From Thermoguttaceae bacterium (lineage in GTDB: Bacteria > Planctomycetota > Planctomycetia > Pirellulales > Thermoguttaceae), in NCBI GenBank assembly GCA_017436025.1, contig JAFSDX010000065.1, positions 1 through 53,842 of the forward strand: 53,842 nt of DNA. The letters run 5' to 3'. Position numbers and translations under genes: made by a program. This document shows positions 43,376 through 51,158 of the stretch, piece by piece; position 1 is the stretch's first letter; each line of letters begins with the position of its first letter. Under the pieces are notes generated by a model. That model saw only the letters and a program-made list of their open reading frames with translations. It had not been told where the DNA came from and did no database searches.

Positions 43376-43939
43376 TCAAACGTTGACGCCGGTCAACGCG
43401 ATTTCCAGCGCGTCGGCCAGTTCCGCTTCGGAGCGAACGCCGACGAACCGCTCGCGCAACTCGCCGTCTTCGTAAAGCAGGACGGTCGGCACCGCCGAAA
43501 TGTTGCACTTCGTTCCCAATTTCGGATGCGCGTCGACGTCGACTTTCGCAATCGTCGCCCGCCCGGCGAAGCGTTGCGCCAAGGAGTCGAACGTCTTCCC
43601 GGTCATTTGGCAAGGCCCGCACCACTTGGCGTAAAAATCGATCAGCGCGACGCCTTCGGCAATAATGTCCTCAAATTCCTTTTCCGATTCGATAACGCAA
43701 ACCGTTTCGTCGGCGTCGAACGCCTCAAAACTCTCATAACTTTCGTAAACGCCGTACATTTCCCGATCGCCGCTATTTTCGGAACCGGACGTTTCGCGCA
43801 TGTTACCCATTTCGCCCATATTTTGATTTTCGTTCGCCGCGTTCATTTCGCCGTCTCGACGCGCTTGCTCGCCGCCGTTCCAATCGTTGTTATTTTGATT
43901 GTTTTGATTATCGCCTTTATTTTCGTTCCAGTCGGTCAT
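43376..43939 (-). CDS. Thioredoxin with Asn-rich N-terminal extension
   Basis: 187 residues from the ATG at 43939 (MTDWNENKGDN), chosen because AAAGGAAAA precedes it; the upstream open frame is Arg/Ser-rich and unlikely. Residues 1-~75 are low-complexity, with Asn, Gly, Glu and Met (NENKGDNQNNQNNNDWNGG, NMGEMGNMRET) and YESYESFEAF. The thioredoxin domain follows: VALIDFYAKWCGPCQMTGK (active site WCGPC at 106-110), VDVDAHPKLGTKCNISAVPTVLLYEDGELRERFVG (cis-Pro in VPT). It should be an active disulfide reductase in the cytoplasm, as no signal peptide is present. The extension is unusual for thioredoxins and may tether or regulate it. Confidence 0.85.
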   Translation of the reverse strand: MTDWNENKGDNQNNQNNNDWNGGEQARRDGEMNAANENQNMGEMGNMRETSGSENSGDREMYGVYESYESFEAFDADETVCVIESEKEFEDIIAEGVALIDFYAKWCGPCQMTGKTFDSLAQRFAGRATIAKVDVDAHPKLGTKCNISAVPTVLLYEDGELRERFVGVRSEAELADALEIALTGVNV

Positions 43940-44331
43940 TTCCGTTTTCCTTTCGTTAAAACTTGCTTGCGGCGCCGACGCTCCGCGCGTCGGTTCGCCG
44001 GTTTTAAAGGGCGCGCTCCTTTTTTCTTCTCCAAAATACCCCTTTTGACGTCGACTTGGTAAAATCGGCAAATTTTTCAACCGTTCGTTAACCGGATAAT
44101 CGCTCGGAGTTTGAAAAAAGTTCGCCGTCTCTTCCCGTTTGGGAACGACGCGGTTTTCCCCGTTCCTTCTCGTCGACCGCGCAAGAAATAAAAAAGTCGC
44201 GACGAATCGTCATTCGCCGCGACGCGTTCCCCGCCGTTCGCTTCTCGTCGTTCCGTTTTCCGCTCGACGCCGTTTTTAGCGCGACGTTTCAACGCCGCCC
44301 TGTTTCCCCCAACTTGCGCAAACCTCCTAAA
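43940..44331. other. Intergenic region, 392 bp
   Basis: Holds the terminator of the BtuF-like gene (44187-44223). No convincing promoter for thioredoxin and no gene seen. Confidence 0.45.
44187..44223 (-). terminator. Terminator of the BtuF-like gene
   Basis: GTCGCGACGAAT (44196-44207), loop CGTC, ATTCGCCGCGAC (44212-44223): 12 pairs with one G-T, followed on the minus strand by six T (44195-44190). About 110 bases past the stop codon. Confidence 0.88.
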
Positions 44332-45330
44332 CTAACGCGTTTTCGCTCCGTCGACGGGCGTTTTTTCGCGCTCCGGCCAAATCGAATCGGCGAGTTTTTC
44401 CAAAAAGAGGACGGTTCGCGGCCCCGGAACGGTCGCGTAAAGGTCGAGAATCGGATAAATTTTATTGGTTTTAACGGCTTTAACGCCGTCGCCGAGCGTC
44501 GACCATTCGGCTCGTTTTTCGGCGATCTTTGCCTCGGCCTCGGCGCCCTCGACATAAACGCCGTCGGTCGAAAGGTCGACGACGACGTCCGGATTCAGCG
44601 CCGCGATTCCCTCCGGCGAAACGACCGGCGCCGCGCCGCGCAGTTCCTCGGCGGCGTTCGTCGCGCCGACGATTTCGAGCGCTTCGTTAAAATAGGGGTT
44701 TTGGGCGGCGACGAAAACGTCGGCGATCTTGCCGAGTCCCGGCGTCCGGTCGATCGCGATCAACACCGACGGCTTCGAACGCCCCGCGACGCTCGCTCGA
44801 ATCGCGTCGAGCCGATTTTCCGTTTCACGACGCAATTTTCGTCCGTTTTCCGCGCCCGCCTCGCCGCCGACCGCCGCGCCGAGCGTCTCGAACGACGCCA
44901 ACACGCCCGTCAACGACGAATGATCGACCGAGACCGTTTCCACGCCAAGCGCCGTCAATCTTTGCGCAAGTTCCTCATTTTCTCGCAACACGACGACGAA
45001 ATCGGGGTCAAGTTCGACGATCGCCTCGATATTAATATCGAAAAGGCTTCCAATTTTCGGCAAATCGGCGACTTCCGGCGGGTATTGGCAATACGTCGAC
45101 GCCGCGACAACGGAGTCGCCAAGTCCCAGCGCGAAAAGCGTTTCCGTTACGCTCGGGACGGTCGAGACGACGCGGACGACGCCCGACGTTCCGCTTTTCG
45201 ACGACTCTCCGCCGCTTGTTCCGCCGTTTCGCGGTCCGTCCGTCCCGCAACCGCTCGACAGCGCCGCCGCTACAACCGCTATAATCGCCAGCAACGCCGT
45301 CGCTTTGCTCCGACCGTTTAATTTCGCCAT
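44332..45330 (-). CDS. BtuF/FhuD-type substrate-binding lipoprotein
   Basis: 332 residues from the ATG at 45330 (MAKLNGRSKATALLAI), with AAGGAAG upstream. It has a lipoprotein signal, AIIAVVAAALSSGC, with the lipidated Cys at 28. The domain is of the helical-backbone metal/cobalamin-binding type: RVVSTVPSVTETLFALGLGDSVVAASTYCQYPPEVADLPKIGSLFDINIEAIVELDPDFVVV, then ALNPDVVVDLS and IYPILDLYATVPGPRTVLFLEKLADSIWPE. Such proteins deliver vitamin B12, haem or Fe-siderophores to ABC importers. No permease or ATPase gene is next to it and no cobalamin riboswitch (B12 box) is visible upstream. The promoter is at 45395-45422. The substrate is therefore open. Confidence 0.8.
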   Translation of the reverse strand: MAKLNGRSKATALLAIIAVVAAALSSGCGTDGPRNGGTSGGESSKSGTSGVVRVVSTVPSVTETLFALGLGDSVVAASTYCQYPPEVADLPKIGSLFDINIEAIVELDPDFVVVLRENEELAQRLTALGVETVSVDHSSLTGVLASFETLGAAVGGEAGAENGRKLRRETENRLDAIRASVAGRSKPSVLIAIDRTPGLGKIADVFVAAQNPYFNEALEIVGATNAAEELRGAAPVVSPEGIAALNPDVVVDLSTDGVYVEGAEAEAKIAEKRAEWSTLGDGVKAVKTNKIYPILDLYATVPGPRTVLFLEKLADSIWPEREKTPVDGAKTR

Positions 45331-45394
45331 TTTCTTTTTCTTCCTTATTCTCTTTATTTCGCCGATCCCGACGCGGTTTTCGCCGAACGCTTTC

Positions 45395-45422
45395 ATTATA
45401 CCCGTCTTCGTCGCCGACGCAA
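45395..45422 (-). promoter_or_regulatory. Promoter of the BtuF-like gene
   Basis: On the minus strand TTGCGT (45422-45417), 16 bases, TATAAT (45400-45395); identical boxes and spacing to the secG promoter. The leader is about 60 bases, too short for a typical riboswitch. Confidence 0.7.
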
Positions 45423-45572
45423 CGCCCCCGGTCGCGCCGCCGACCTCCAAAATTAGTCCCGTCTTTTCCACTCCAAAAACACAATACCCAACAAGTTAAA
45501 CAACACTAACGCGCCGCCGTTCGTTTTTTTTCGCTCTTTTCGCAAAAAGTCGTTAAAAATCGCGCCCAACCG

Positions 45573-45601
45573 TTGAAATCGCGTTTCGAACGCCGTATAA
45601 T
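45573..45601 (+). promoter_or_regulatory. Promoter of the GH-A clan glycosidase gene
   Basis: TTGAAA (45573-45578), 17 bases, TATAAT (45596-45601). Leader about 130 bases. It faces away from the BtuF-like promoter; the rest of the 45331-45736 gap is empty. Confidence 0.7.
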
Positions 45602-45736
45602 AACGTCAAACTCAACGTTTTCCGCGACGCGGCGCCCAAAACCGCGTCGTTATTTTCAGTCGAATCGTTAAAACCGCGCTTTTGCCGGTTCGCGTTCCGT
45701 CCGTTTCGCCCTTTTCAACGTCCGAAAGAAACGCCG

Positions 45737-47812
45737 ATGAGCCAAGAAAAAATCACTCGCCGCGCTTTTACGCAAAGCGCGCTCCTCGCTTCCGCGGTTT
45801 TCGGAGCGGAAACGCTCGCCCCGTCTTCCCCGTTCGCCCATTTTAACGCCGACGCCGCGTTCGGAGCGGAGCCGGCCTCGTCGAAACCGGGCGTCGCCGA
45901 CTCGCCTTACGGCGTCTGCTCGCACCTCGGCGGCGGCGAAGAACACGATCAAATGCCGAAGAACCTCGAACTGATGAAGGCGGCCGGAATCGCTTGGGCG
46001 CGCGCCGACTTCTCTTGGAGCGGCGTCGAGCGGAAAAAGGGCGAATGGACGTTCGACCATCTCGACCGCGTCGTCGACGAAACGGCTCGCGTCGGGCTGC
46101 AAGTCTTGCCGATTCTCGATTACGACGTCGCTTGGGCGACCCCGGCGTTCAAGCATTTGGACGCTTGGCTCGAGTACGTCCGCCGAACGGTCGAGCGTTA
46201 CCGCGACCGAATCCGCTATTGGGAAGTTTGGAACGAGCCGAACCTCGAAAGCTTTTGGAAGGCGAAACCGAGCGGCGCCGATTACGCGACGCTTCTTCGC
46301 GAAACGTACAAGACGATCAAAGCGATCGACCCGGAACTCGTCGTTCTTTACGGCGGGCTCGCGGGCGTTCCGATCGATTACTTCGAAGCGTCGCTCGACG
46401 CGGGCGCGGGCGAGTTTTTCGACGTAATCAACATTCACCCCTATCGCGGCGGCTTGACGACCGAGCGGACGATTCGCCGCTTCGAAGAGGAAATCGCGCA
46501 ATTTTCCGACGCGCTCAAGAAACGCCAAATCGCGCCGAAACCGATTTGGATCACCGAAATGGGTTGGGCGACGCCGCCGGTCTTCGGCGAAACGAACAAC
46601 CGCGTCGTCATCGCCGGGCTTCAACATCTCTTCCCGAAATCGACGACCGGCGAAGAACCGCTCCCGAAGGTCGCGATCTTTTACGACTCGCGGTACGAAC
46701 CGTCGGCGAACGCGACGCCGCAAGAATTTTACCGTCTCCTCCCGGCGGGTTACTTCGCTCGCGGTCGGGGCGGTCGCGGTCGACTCGGCGGCGGAGGCGG
46801 CGTCGAGAACCTCGTTTCGTTCGTCGACGCGGACGGATTGGAAACGCTTTCGCCGCAAGACGTTCCGGCGTTGATTATGCCGCCGAGCGAAACGTTCCCC
46901 GCCGACCGCTTCGACGCGTTGGTCAAGTACGTCAAAGACGGCGGCGCCCTTTTCCTCTTGGGCGGCGTTCCCCTTTATTATCGTTCGCTTATCGACGAAA
47001 GCGGTTTTTACAAACAACAAGGGAACAACCCGTCGCACGACGCCGATATGCGGGCGCTTCGGCTCGCTTGGTACGCTTGGTGGACGCGCGAAAACGTCCC
47101 GCAAGAGGCGCCGCTCTTCGTCGCCTCGGCGAGCGCGAAGGAACTCGAAGGTTATCAGCCGGTCGTCAAGGGTTCGCGCTTCTTCGACGGTTCGCGACTG
47201 AAAGACGGCGACCGTTTTATCCCGCTCCTCGAAGCGCGCAAAGACGACTTTACCGGCGTCGCCGCCTGCGTTTACGACTTTAACGGCGATTATCGCGGCG
47301 CGGTCGTCGTTTCGTCGATTCTCGGGGACGGCGCGGTCGGCGACAACGTTTCGACGGTCGAGAACCAAGCGGTTTACCTCCCGCAGGCGTTGCTCGCGTC
47401 GTTCGCTTTCGGCGTCGAGCGGTATTTTTGGTACGAGTTTCACGCGCCGCAACGGGACGACGTCGACAAGGAGCATCACTTCGGGATCGTCGGTCAACAG
47501 CTCGACCCGAAACCGGGCTACTTCGCTTACCAAGCGTTGACGAAGGCGCGCCCGGCGGGTTCGACCGGCGACAAACTCGACGTAAACGACGCGACGCGGG
47601 TCGCTTCTTGGACGCGACCGGACGGCAAACGCGGCTGGGCGCTTTGGTCGGGCCGCGCCGAACGTCCGACGACGCTTAAGATCGACGGCAAGGTCGACGC
47701 GGCGTTCGACTACCTCGGGAACGAAGTCGCGAAGCCGACCGACGGCGCTTCGGTCCGCCTCGCGCCGGGGATTCTTTACCTCGTCGGCCCGAAAAACGTC
47801 GAGCTGAAATAA
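45737..47812 (+). CDS. Tat-exported clan GH-A glycosidase (GH39/GH5-like)
   Basis: 691 residues. A Tat signal (KITRRAFTQSALLASAVFG, with TRRAF) starts the protein. The TIM barrel runs from about 55 to 400: SPYGVCSHLGGG, MKAAGIAWARADFSWSGVERKKGEWTFDHLDRVV, IRYWEVWNEPNLESFWK (acid/base E167), FFDVINIHPYRGG and PIWITEMGWATPP (nucleophile E274). This two-glutamate pattern is that of beta-xylosidase- and cellulase-like GH-A enzymes. The second half contains beta-sandwich pieces and PALIMPPSETFPADRFDALVKYVKDGGALFLLGG, a putative glutamine-amidotransferase-like module seen in large GH-A proteins. A Gly/Arg loop (GRGGRGRLGGGGG) links the two. It has its own promoter and terminator. Confidence 0.75.
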   Translation: MSQEKITRRAFTQSALLASAVFGAETLAPSSPFAHFNADAAFGAEPASSKPGVADSPYGVCSHLGGGEEHDQMPKNLELMKAAGIAWARADFSWSGVERKKGEWTFDHLDRVVDETARVGLQVLPILDYDVAWATPAFKHLDAWLEYVRRTVERYRDRIRYWEVWNEPNLESFWKAKPSGADYATLLRETYKTIKAIDPELVVLYGGLAGVPIDYFEASLDAGAGEFFDVINIHPYRGGLTTERTIRRFEEEIAQFSDALKKRQIAPKPIWITEMGWATPPVFGETNNRVVIAGLQHLFPKSTTGEEPLPKVAIFYDSRYEPSANATPQEFYRLLPAGYFARGRGGRGRLGGGGGVENLVSFVDADGLETLSPQDVPALIMPPSETFPADRFDALVKYVKDGGALFLLGGVPLYYRSLIDESGFYKQQGNNPSHDADMRALRLAWYAWWTRENVPQEAPLFVASASAKELEGYQPVVKGSRFFDGSRLKDGDRFIPLLEARKDDFTGVAACVYDFNGDYRGAVVVSSILGDGAVGDNVSTVENQAVYLPQALLASFAFGVERYFWYEFHAPQRDDVDKEHHFGIVGQQLDPKPGYFAYQALTKARPAGSTGDKLDVNDATRVASWTRPDGKRGWALWSGRAERPTTLKIDGKVDAAFDYLGNEVAKPTDGASVRLAPGILYLVGPKNVELK

Positions 47813-48021
47813 CGCCGCCCCGTTGAAATCTCGGTCGCGACGCCGTCGTCCCGTCGAACCTCGACCGTAAAATCGCTTCAAGCGAAAGAGTCGAGCCGAA
47901 CCGACGCGCCCCGGCGTCGCCGCAAACCGAACCGACGCTCTCAACGTCCCGCGCCTCCGGCTCGACCGCCGAACGTCGCGGCGACGCAAGGGGCGTTTCG
48001 CCACATAACCGTTAAAATCGC

Positions 48022-48061
48022 AAAAGCCGCCGCGCCAAAATCTTCGACGCGACGGCTTTTT
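48022..48061 (+). terminator. Terminator of the GH-A glycosidase gene
   Basis: AAAGCCG plus CGCG (48023-48034) pairs with CGCG plus CGGCTTT (48048-48059), with one mismatch, followed by T at 48057-48061. Confidence 0.8.
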
Positions 48062-48345
48062 CACGTCGCTCCGCCGAACGCCGTCGCAAGCGATTATACC
48101 GCGACGCCGTCTTGACCGAACGCCGGAAATCGGGTAAAATAAGAAGATAACGGGAAAAAGAAAGCGCAAAACCGACCGCGCTCGAAATTTCGCAAACGCA
48201 ACGGCGTCAAGAGCCCGCCGCCGAGAAACGCGTCAACGTTAAACAACCGCCACAGCCAAAATCAAAGAAAGAACGAAATTCAGCGTCCGTCGCAACGTCG
48301 AAAGCGCCGCCAAAACCGAAACGAACGCGAACGCGAACGTTGCGC

Positions 48346-48374
48346 CGGGGGGGGCGGCGCCCCCTTGCCCCCCG
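48346..48374. repeat. G/C-tract hairpin element
   Basis: Eight G in a row (48347-48354) are followed by CGGCGCCCCC (48355-48364), TTG and six C. The pieces can pair, giving a hairpin of pure G/C runs, unlike any other part of the window. Similar runs are found at the ends of some repeat families. Confidence 0.6.
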
Positions 48375-48410
48375 CCTAAGATTCGCCGACCACGTCGAAA
48401 CTGCCACACT

Positions 48411-48476
48411 GCGAAACGCTCGGCGGCGGTCGGCGGCGCTTGAGGCGCTCGCGGCGACCTTGCTCGAGCGTTTCGC
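48411..48476. other. Nested inverted repeat, 66 bp
   Basis: GCGAAACGCTCG (48411-48422) and CGAGCGTTTCGC (48465-48476) form a perfect 12-bp inverted repeat. GGTCG with CGACC and GCGC with GCGC nest inside, the apex being TTGAG. It can fold as one long hairpin on either strand. It lies 42 bases after the caspase-FGE stop codon. Confidence 0.6.
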
Positions 48477-48488
48477 TTAACCTATAAA

Positions 48489-48505
48489 AGGACGCGGAAC
48501 GTCCT
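48489..48505 (-). terminator. Hairpin after the caspase-FGE gene
   Basis: AGGACG (48489-48494) pairs with CGTCCT (48500-48505); on the minus strand four T follow. It may terminate the gene, or be the hairpin/cruciform that follows variable regions in diversity-generating retroelements. Confidence 0.5.
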
Positions 48506-48517
48506 AGACTGCTAAAG

Positions 48518-48640
48518 CTAGCGACCTAAAACGAGGCGGAACCCGTAGTGGCTGCGCCGGAACGCCGGGCTGAAGTCGTACCGGTACGCCGACCGGCAGT
48601 TCTCGGCGTTATGGTCCCAGCTACCGCCGCGCAACACCCG
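48518..48640 (-). other. Putative DGR variable region (VR) in the FGE domain
   Basis: The C-terminal codons encode RGGSW, then D-H-N, AENCRSA, Y-R-Y-D-F-S-P, FRRSHY, GFRLV. In known DGR target proteins of this fold the template reads RGGSWNNNAENCRSANRNNNNP-N-R-NNN-GFRLV. Here the matching positions are GAC, CAT, AAC, TAC, TAC, GAC, TTC, AGC, TTC, CGC, AGC, CAC, TAC, each one or two changes from AAC or AAT. The GFR end is GC-rich and is followed by a hairpin. No reverse transcriptase or template copy is in the window. Confidence 0.4.
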
Positions 48641-50830
48641 GTACGAGCCCGACGACGGACCCGTTGGGTCCGTCTGCGACGCCGCGTCATATGTATCGTA
48701 GTCGAACCAATCGGAACACCACTCCCAAACGTTCCCGTGCATGTCGTACAAGCCCCAAGCGTTCGGAGATTTTTCGCCGACGTTATTGGCGCCGTCGGAA
48801 TTATCCTTATACCAACCCATCGAATCCAAGCTGGAACCCGCGTAGGGCCCGCTCGTACCGGCCCGGCAGGCGTACTCCCACTCCGCTTCGGTAGGCAAGC
48901 GGAACTTCAAGCCTTCAGGAGCAATCCCTAGGGAATTTAACTTCTCGATAAACTCTTGGCAGTCCTCCCAACTGACGCGACCCACCGGCTTCTTCGGCCC
49001 TTTCCAATCGGCCATCCACGCTTTGACCATCGGATTCTCGCCCGTTACCGACTCCCATAACGCCTGCGTTACCTCCGTTTCCAACATCCAGAAACCTTGC
49101 GTCAGCGTTACTTCGTGCTGCGTCTCATCGGAGGAACGCCCCGCTTCACCTGCCGGGCTCCCCATCGTGAACGTCCCCGCCGGGCAGTAGCGGAAGTTGT
49201 ACGACGCGCCCTCAATTTCCAACGATTTTTGCGTTCCCGCCGCCGGCGCATCCGTCCAAGCGACGCTCGTCGGAGCGGGCGGCGTCGGTTGCGGAACGGG
49301 GTTGCGCAACGCTTCGAGTTCTTCTTCGAACGTCTTCAAAGCGCTACGGTTGGAGCCCGCGTCGACCAGTTTCAGCGATTCCTTCATCAGCTCGATCGCC
49401 TTCTCGACGTTCGCTTCGCCGCCAAGCTCGAACGCCTTCCACGCGTCCTCCGCCGCTTTCTCCGCTTCCGCTTTTTCTTTCGCTTTGCGCTCCGCTTCAG
49501 CCTTCTCCGCCGCCGCAAGAGCCGCCGCTTTTTCCGCTTCCGCTTTTTCTTTCGCTTTGCGCTCCGCTTCAGCCTGCGCCGCCGCTTTTTCCGCTTCTTC
49601 GCGCGCTTTACGCTCCGTTTCCAGCTGTTTTTTCAGCTCCGCTTCCGCTTGCGCCGCTTCCTCTTGCGCTTTAAGCGCCGCGGCGTCGATCAGTTTAAGC
49701 GCGTTCGCGACGCGGTTTTCAAGGTTTTTATAATTTTCGTTGCCCGAATTAATTTCGCGCGCCGCCCGTATTTTGTCGAGCGCTTCCGAATACTTCCCCT
49801 CGTTCTCCCGCGCCGCCGCCTCTTCGTACAACGCGTTCGCCTCGCGCCAACGTTGCGGAGGCAACCCTTCGATCCGCGTGTTCAACACCGCAAAGTCCGT
49901 CATCTTGCCGCTAAAGGACGGCTTCTGCGACACGCCGACGCGTTCCTTCGCCAAAGCGTCCGTTCGCGCCGTAACGTAAGCGATTAGCTCCGTAAAGTAT
50001 AAGACGCCGTCGCCGTCTTTGTCCGCTTTCGAGTCGTTTTTGTCGAGCGCTTCCAAAAGACTGCGCGTAAAGAAACCGTGTTCGTCCGCTTCGTAAGAAA
50101 CTTCGCCCTGTTGGCAACTTTGCAAAAGCGCCGTCGATTCCGGCGCGTTGATCGGCGACGTCAATCCCTTCGCGCCGCCGAGGGTTCGCGTTCTCACGTC
50201 CGCCGTTTGCCATATCTCCGGCACGTTCCGGCACGCGTCGACGATCAACCAACGAGATTTCGCGCGACTCTTATCCAAGCGTTCCAACATTTTATCGATG
50301 GAAACCGACGAGCCGAACAAATCCCGCGGGTTCGCGTCGACCGGCGCAAAAAACGTTTCCCTCGTTTCCCCGTCCGCTTGGAATCCGTGCCCGCTCAAAA
50401 AAACGACGGCGAAGTCGCCCGGTTCCAACGAATCGACAAACGTCTCGAACCGCGCCTCGATTTGCGCTTTCGTCGGAATGTCGCCGCTCTTTCCTCCGGT
50501 CTTCAAAACCGTTACGTTGTTTTCGTCGGCTCCGATTTCGACCAGTCGGCGCGCCAACGCTTCGACGTCGTTCTTAACGCAACGCAATTGAGCGACGTCG
50601 TCGTAAGCGTCCGCGCCGACGAGAAAGGCTTTGCACCCGATTTGCGGCTCGGTTTTCTCCGTCGCCTCGATATTCTTCGTCGCCGACAGACTTTTCGCCG
50701 TTTGCGGAACCTTGACCGGTCGCCCGCCGCCCGAAATCGAAAAATCGCCGATCGTTTCAAACGCGACGAAAGTCCCGACCGCCGCGACGCAACCGAGCGC
50801 CGCCGCTAAGACTCGACTTCTTTTACCCAT
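48518..50830 (-). CDS. Caspase-like peptidase fused to coiled coil and FGE-sulfatase domain
   Basis: 770 residues from the ATG at 50830; another ATG at 50848 is possible. Residues 8-25 form a membrane or signal segment. The caspase/metacaspase (C14) domain covers about 66-310: KAFLVGADAYDDVAQLRCVKNDVEAL, catalytic His in SGHGF (H148) and Cys in DACRN (C200). About 370-490 is a long Ala/Glu/Lys coiled coil with a 24-residue repeat. About 540-770 is an FGE/SUMF1-type domain (YCPAGTFTMGSP, LPTEAEWEYACRAG, HGNVWEWCSDWFD, RVLRGGSW), a C-type-lectin fold. In planctomycetes and cyanobacteria such fusions are signalling or defence proteins, with the FGE part as sensor. Its last 45 residues look like a DGR variable region. 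No chaperone-like partner is adjacent. Confidence 0.85.
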   Translation of the reverse strand: MGKRSRVLAAALGCVAAVGTFVAFETIGDFSISGGGRPVKVPQTAKSLSATKNIEATEKTEPQIGCKAFLVGADAYDDVAQLRCVKNDVEALARRLVEIGADENNVTVLKTGGKSGDIPTKAQIEARFETFVDSLEPGDFAVVFLSGHGFQADGETRETFFAPVDANPRDLFGSSVSIDKMLERLDKSRAKSRWLIVDACRNVPEIWQTADVRTRTLGGAKGLTSPINAPESTALLQSCQQGEVSYEADEHGFFTRSLLEALDKNDSKADKDGDGVLYFTELIAYVTARTDALAKERVGVSQKPSFSGKMTDFAVLNTRIEGLPPQRWREANALYEEAAARENEGKYSEALDKIRAAREINSGNENYKNLENRVANALKLIDAAALKAQEEAAQAEAELKKQLETERKAREEAEKAAAQAEAERKAKEKAEAEKAAALAAAEKAEAERKAKEKAEAEKAAEDAWKAFELGGEANVEKAIELMKESLKLVDAGSNRSALKTFEEELEALRNPVPQPTPPAPTSVAWTDAPAAGTQKSLEIEGASYNFRYCPAGTFTMGSPAGEAGRSSDETQHEVTLTQGFWMLETEVTQALWESVTGENPMVKAWMADWKGPKKPVGRVSWEDCQEFIEKLNSLGIAPEGLKFRLPTEAEWEYACRAGTSGPYAGSSLDSMGWYKDNSDGANNVGEKSPNAWGLYDMHGNVWEWCSDWFDYDTYDAASQTDPTGPSSGSYRVLRGGSWDHNAENCRSAYRYDFSPAFRRSHYGFRLVLGR
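49461..49575 (-). repeat. 72-bp direct repeat in the coiled coil
   Basis: A 43-base string starting TCCGCTTCCGC and encoding the (A/S)EAERKAKEKAEAEKAA segment occurs at 49461-49503 and again, 72 bases on, at 49533-49575. The coiled coil has grown by duplication. Confidence 0.8.
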
Positions 50831-51014
50831 TTCACCCCAACCGCCCATATCTGTCTATTCGCTCATTCCGCTTATCTTGCGTTATCGAAGTTTTCGCGTC
50901 GAACCGAAAAGCGAACGCGAAACGTTTTTCCGCCGTTATTTTCTTTTATCGACGGTTTCCGGTTCCTAAGAACGCGTTTTCGCGAAAAATTGCGCAAAAA
51001 TTTTCGCGAAACGT

Positions 51015-51055
51015 CAAAAAAAACCGCCGGAACGAGTTTCCCCGTTTCGGCGGTT
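51015..51055 (-). terminator. Terminator of the NhaD-like antiporter gene
   Basis: AACCGCCG (51022-51029) pairs with CGGCGGTT (51048-51055), with AACG/CGTT added inside; eight T on the minus strand 3' side (51023-51016). It lies about 100 bases past the stop codon. The rest of 50831-51158 shows no gene. Confidence 0.88.
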
Positions 51056-51158
51056 GCGATTTGTTAAGGCGCGGCGTTTGAAGTCGACGCAAAACGCGTT
51101 CGCTCGCCGCCGTCCGATTTCCCTCGACGCGCCCCCCAAAGAACGGCGATTCCGACGT

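Larger units (their letters stand above)
47813..48517. other. Intergenic region, 705 bp, rich in secondary structure
   Basis: Contains the glycosidase terminator (48022-48061), a G-tract element (48346-48374), a nested inverted repeat (48411-48476), and a hairpin (48489-48505). I see no gene in it. Confidence 0.6.

Noticed and set aside
45331..45736. Cobalamin riboswitch upstream of the BtuF-like gene.
   Set aside because: No B12 box, and the leader from the visible promoter is only about 60 bases.
45668..48169. An 833-codon open frame on the minus strand opposite the GH-A glycosidase.
   Set aside because: Arg/Phe-rich shadow translation without domains; the plus-strand gene has clear catalytic motifs, a Tat signal, a promoter and a terminator.
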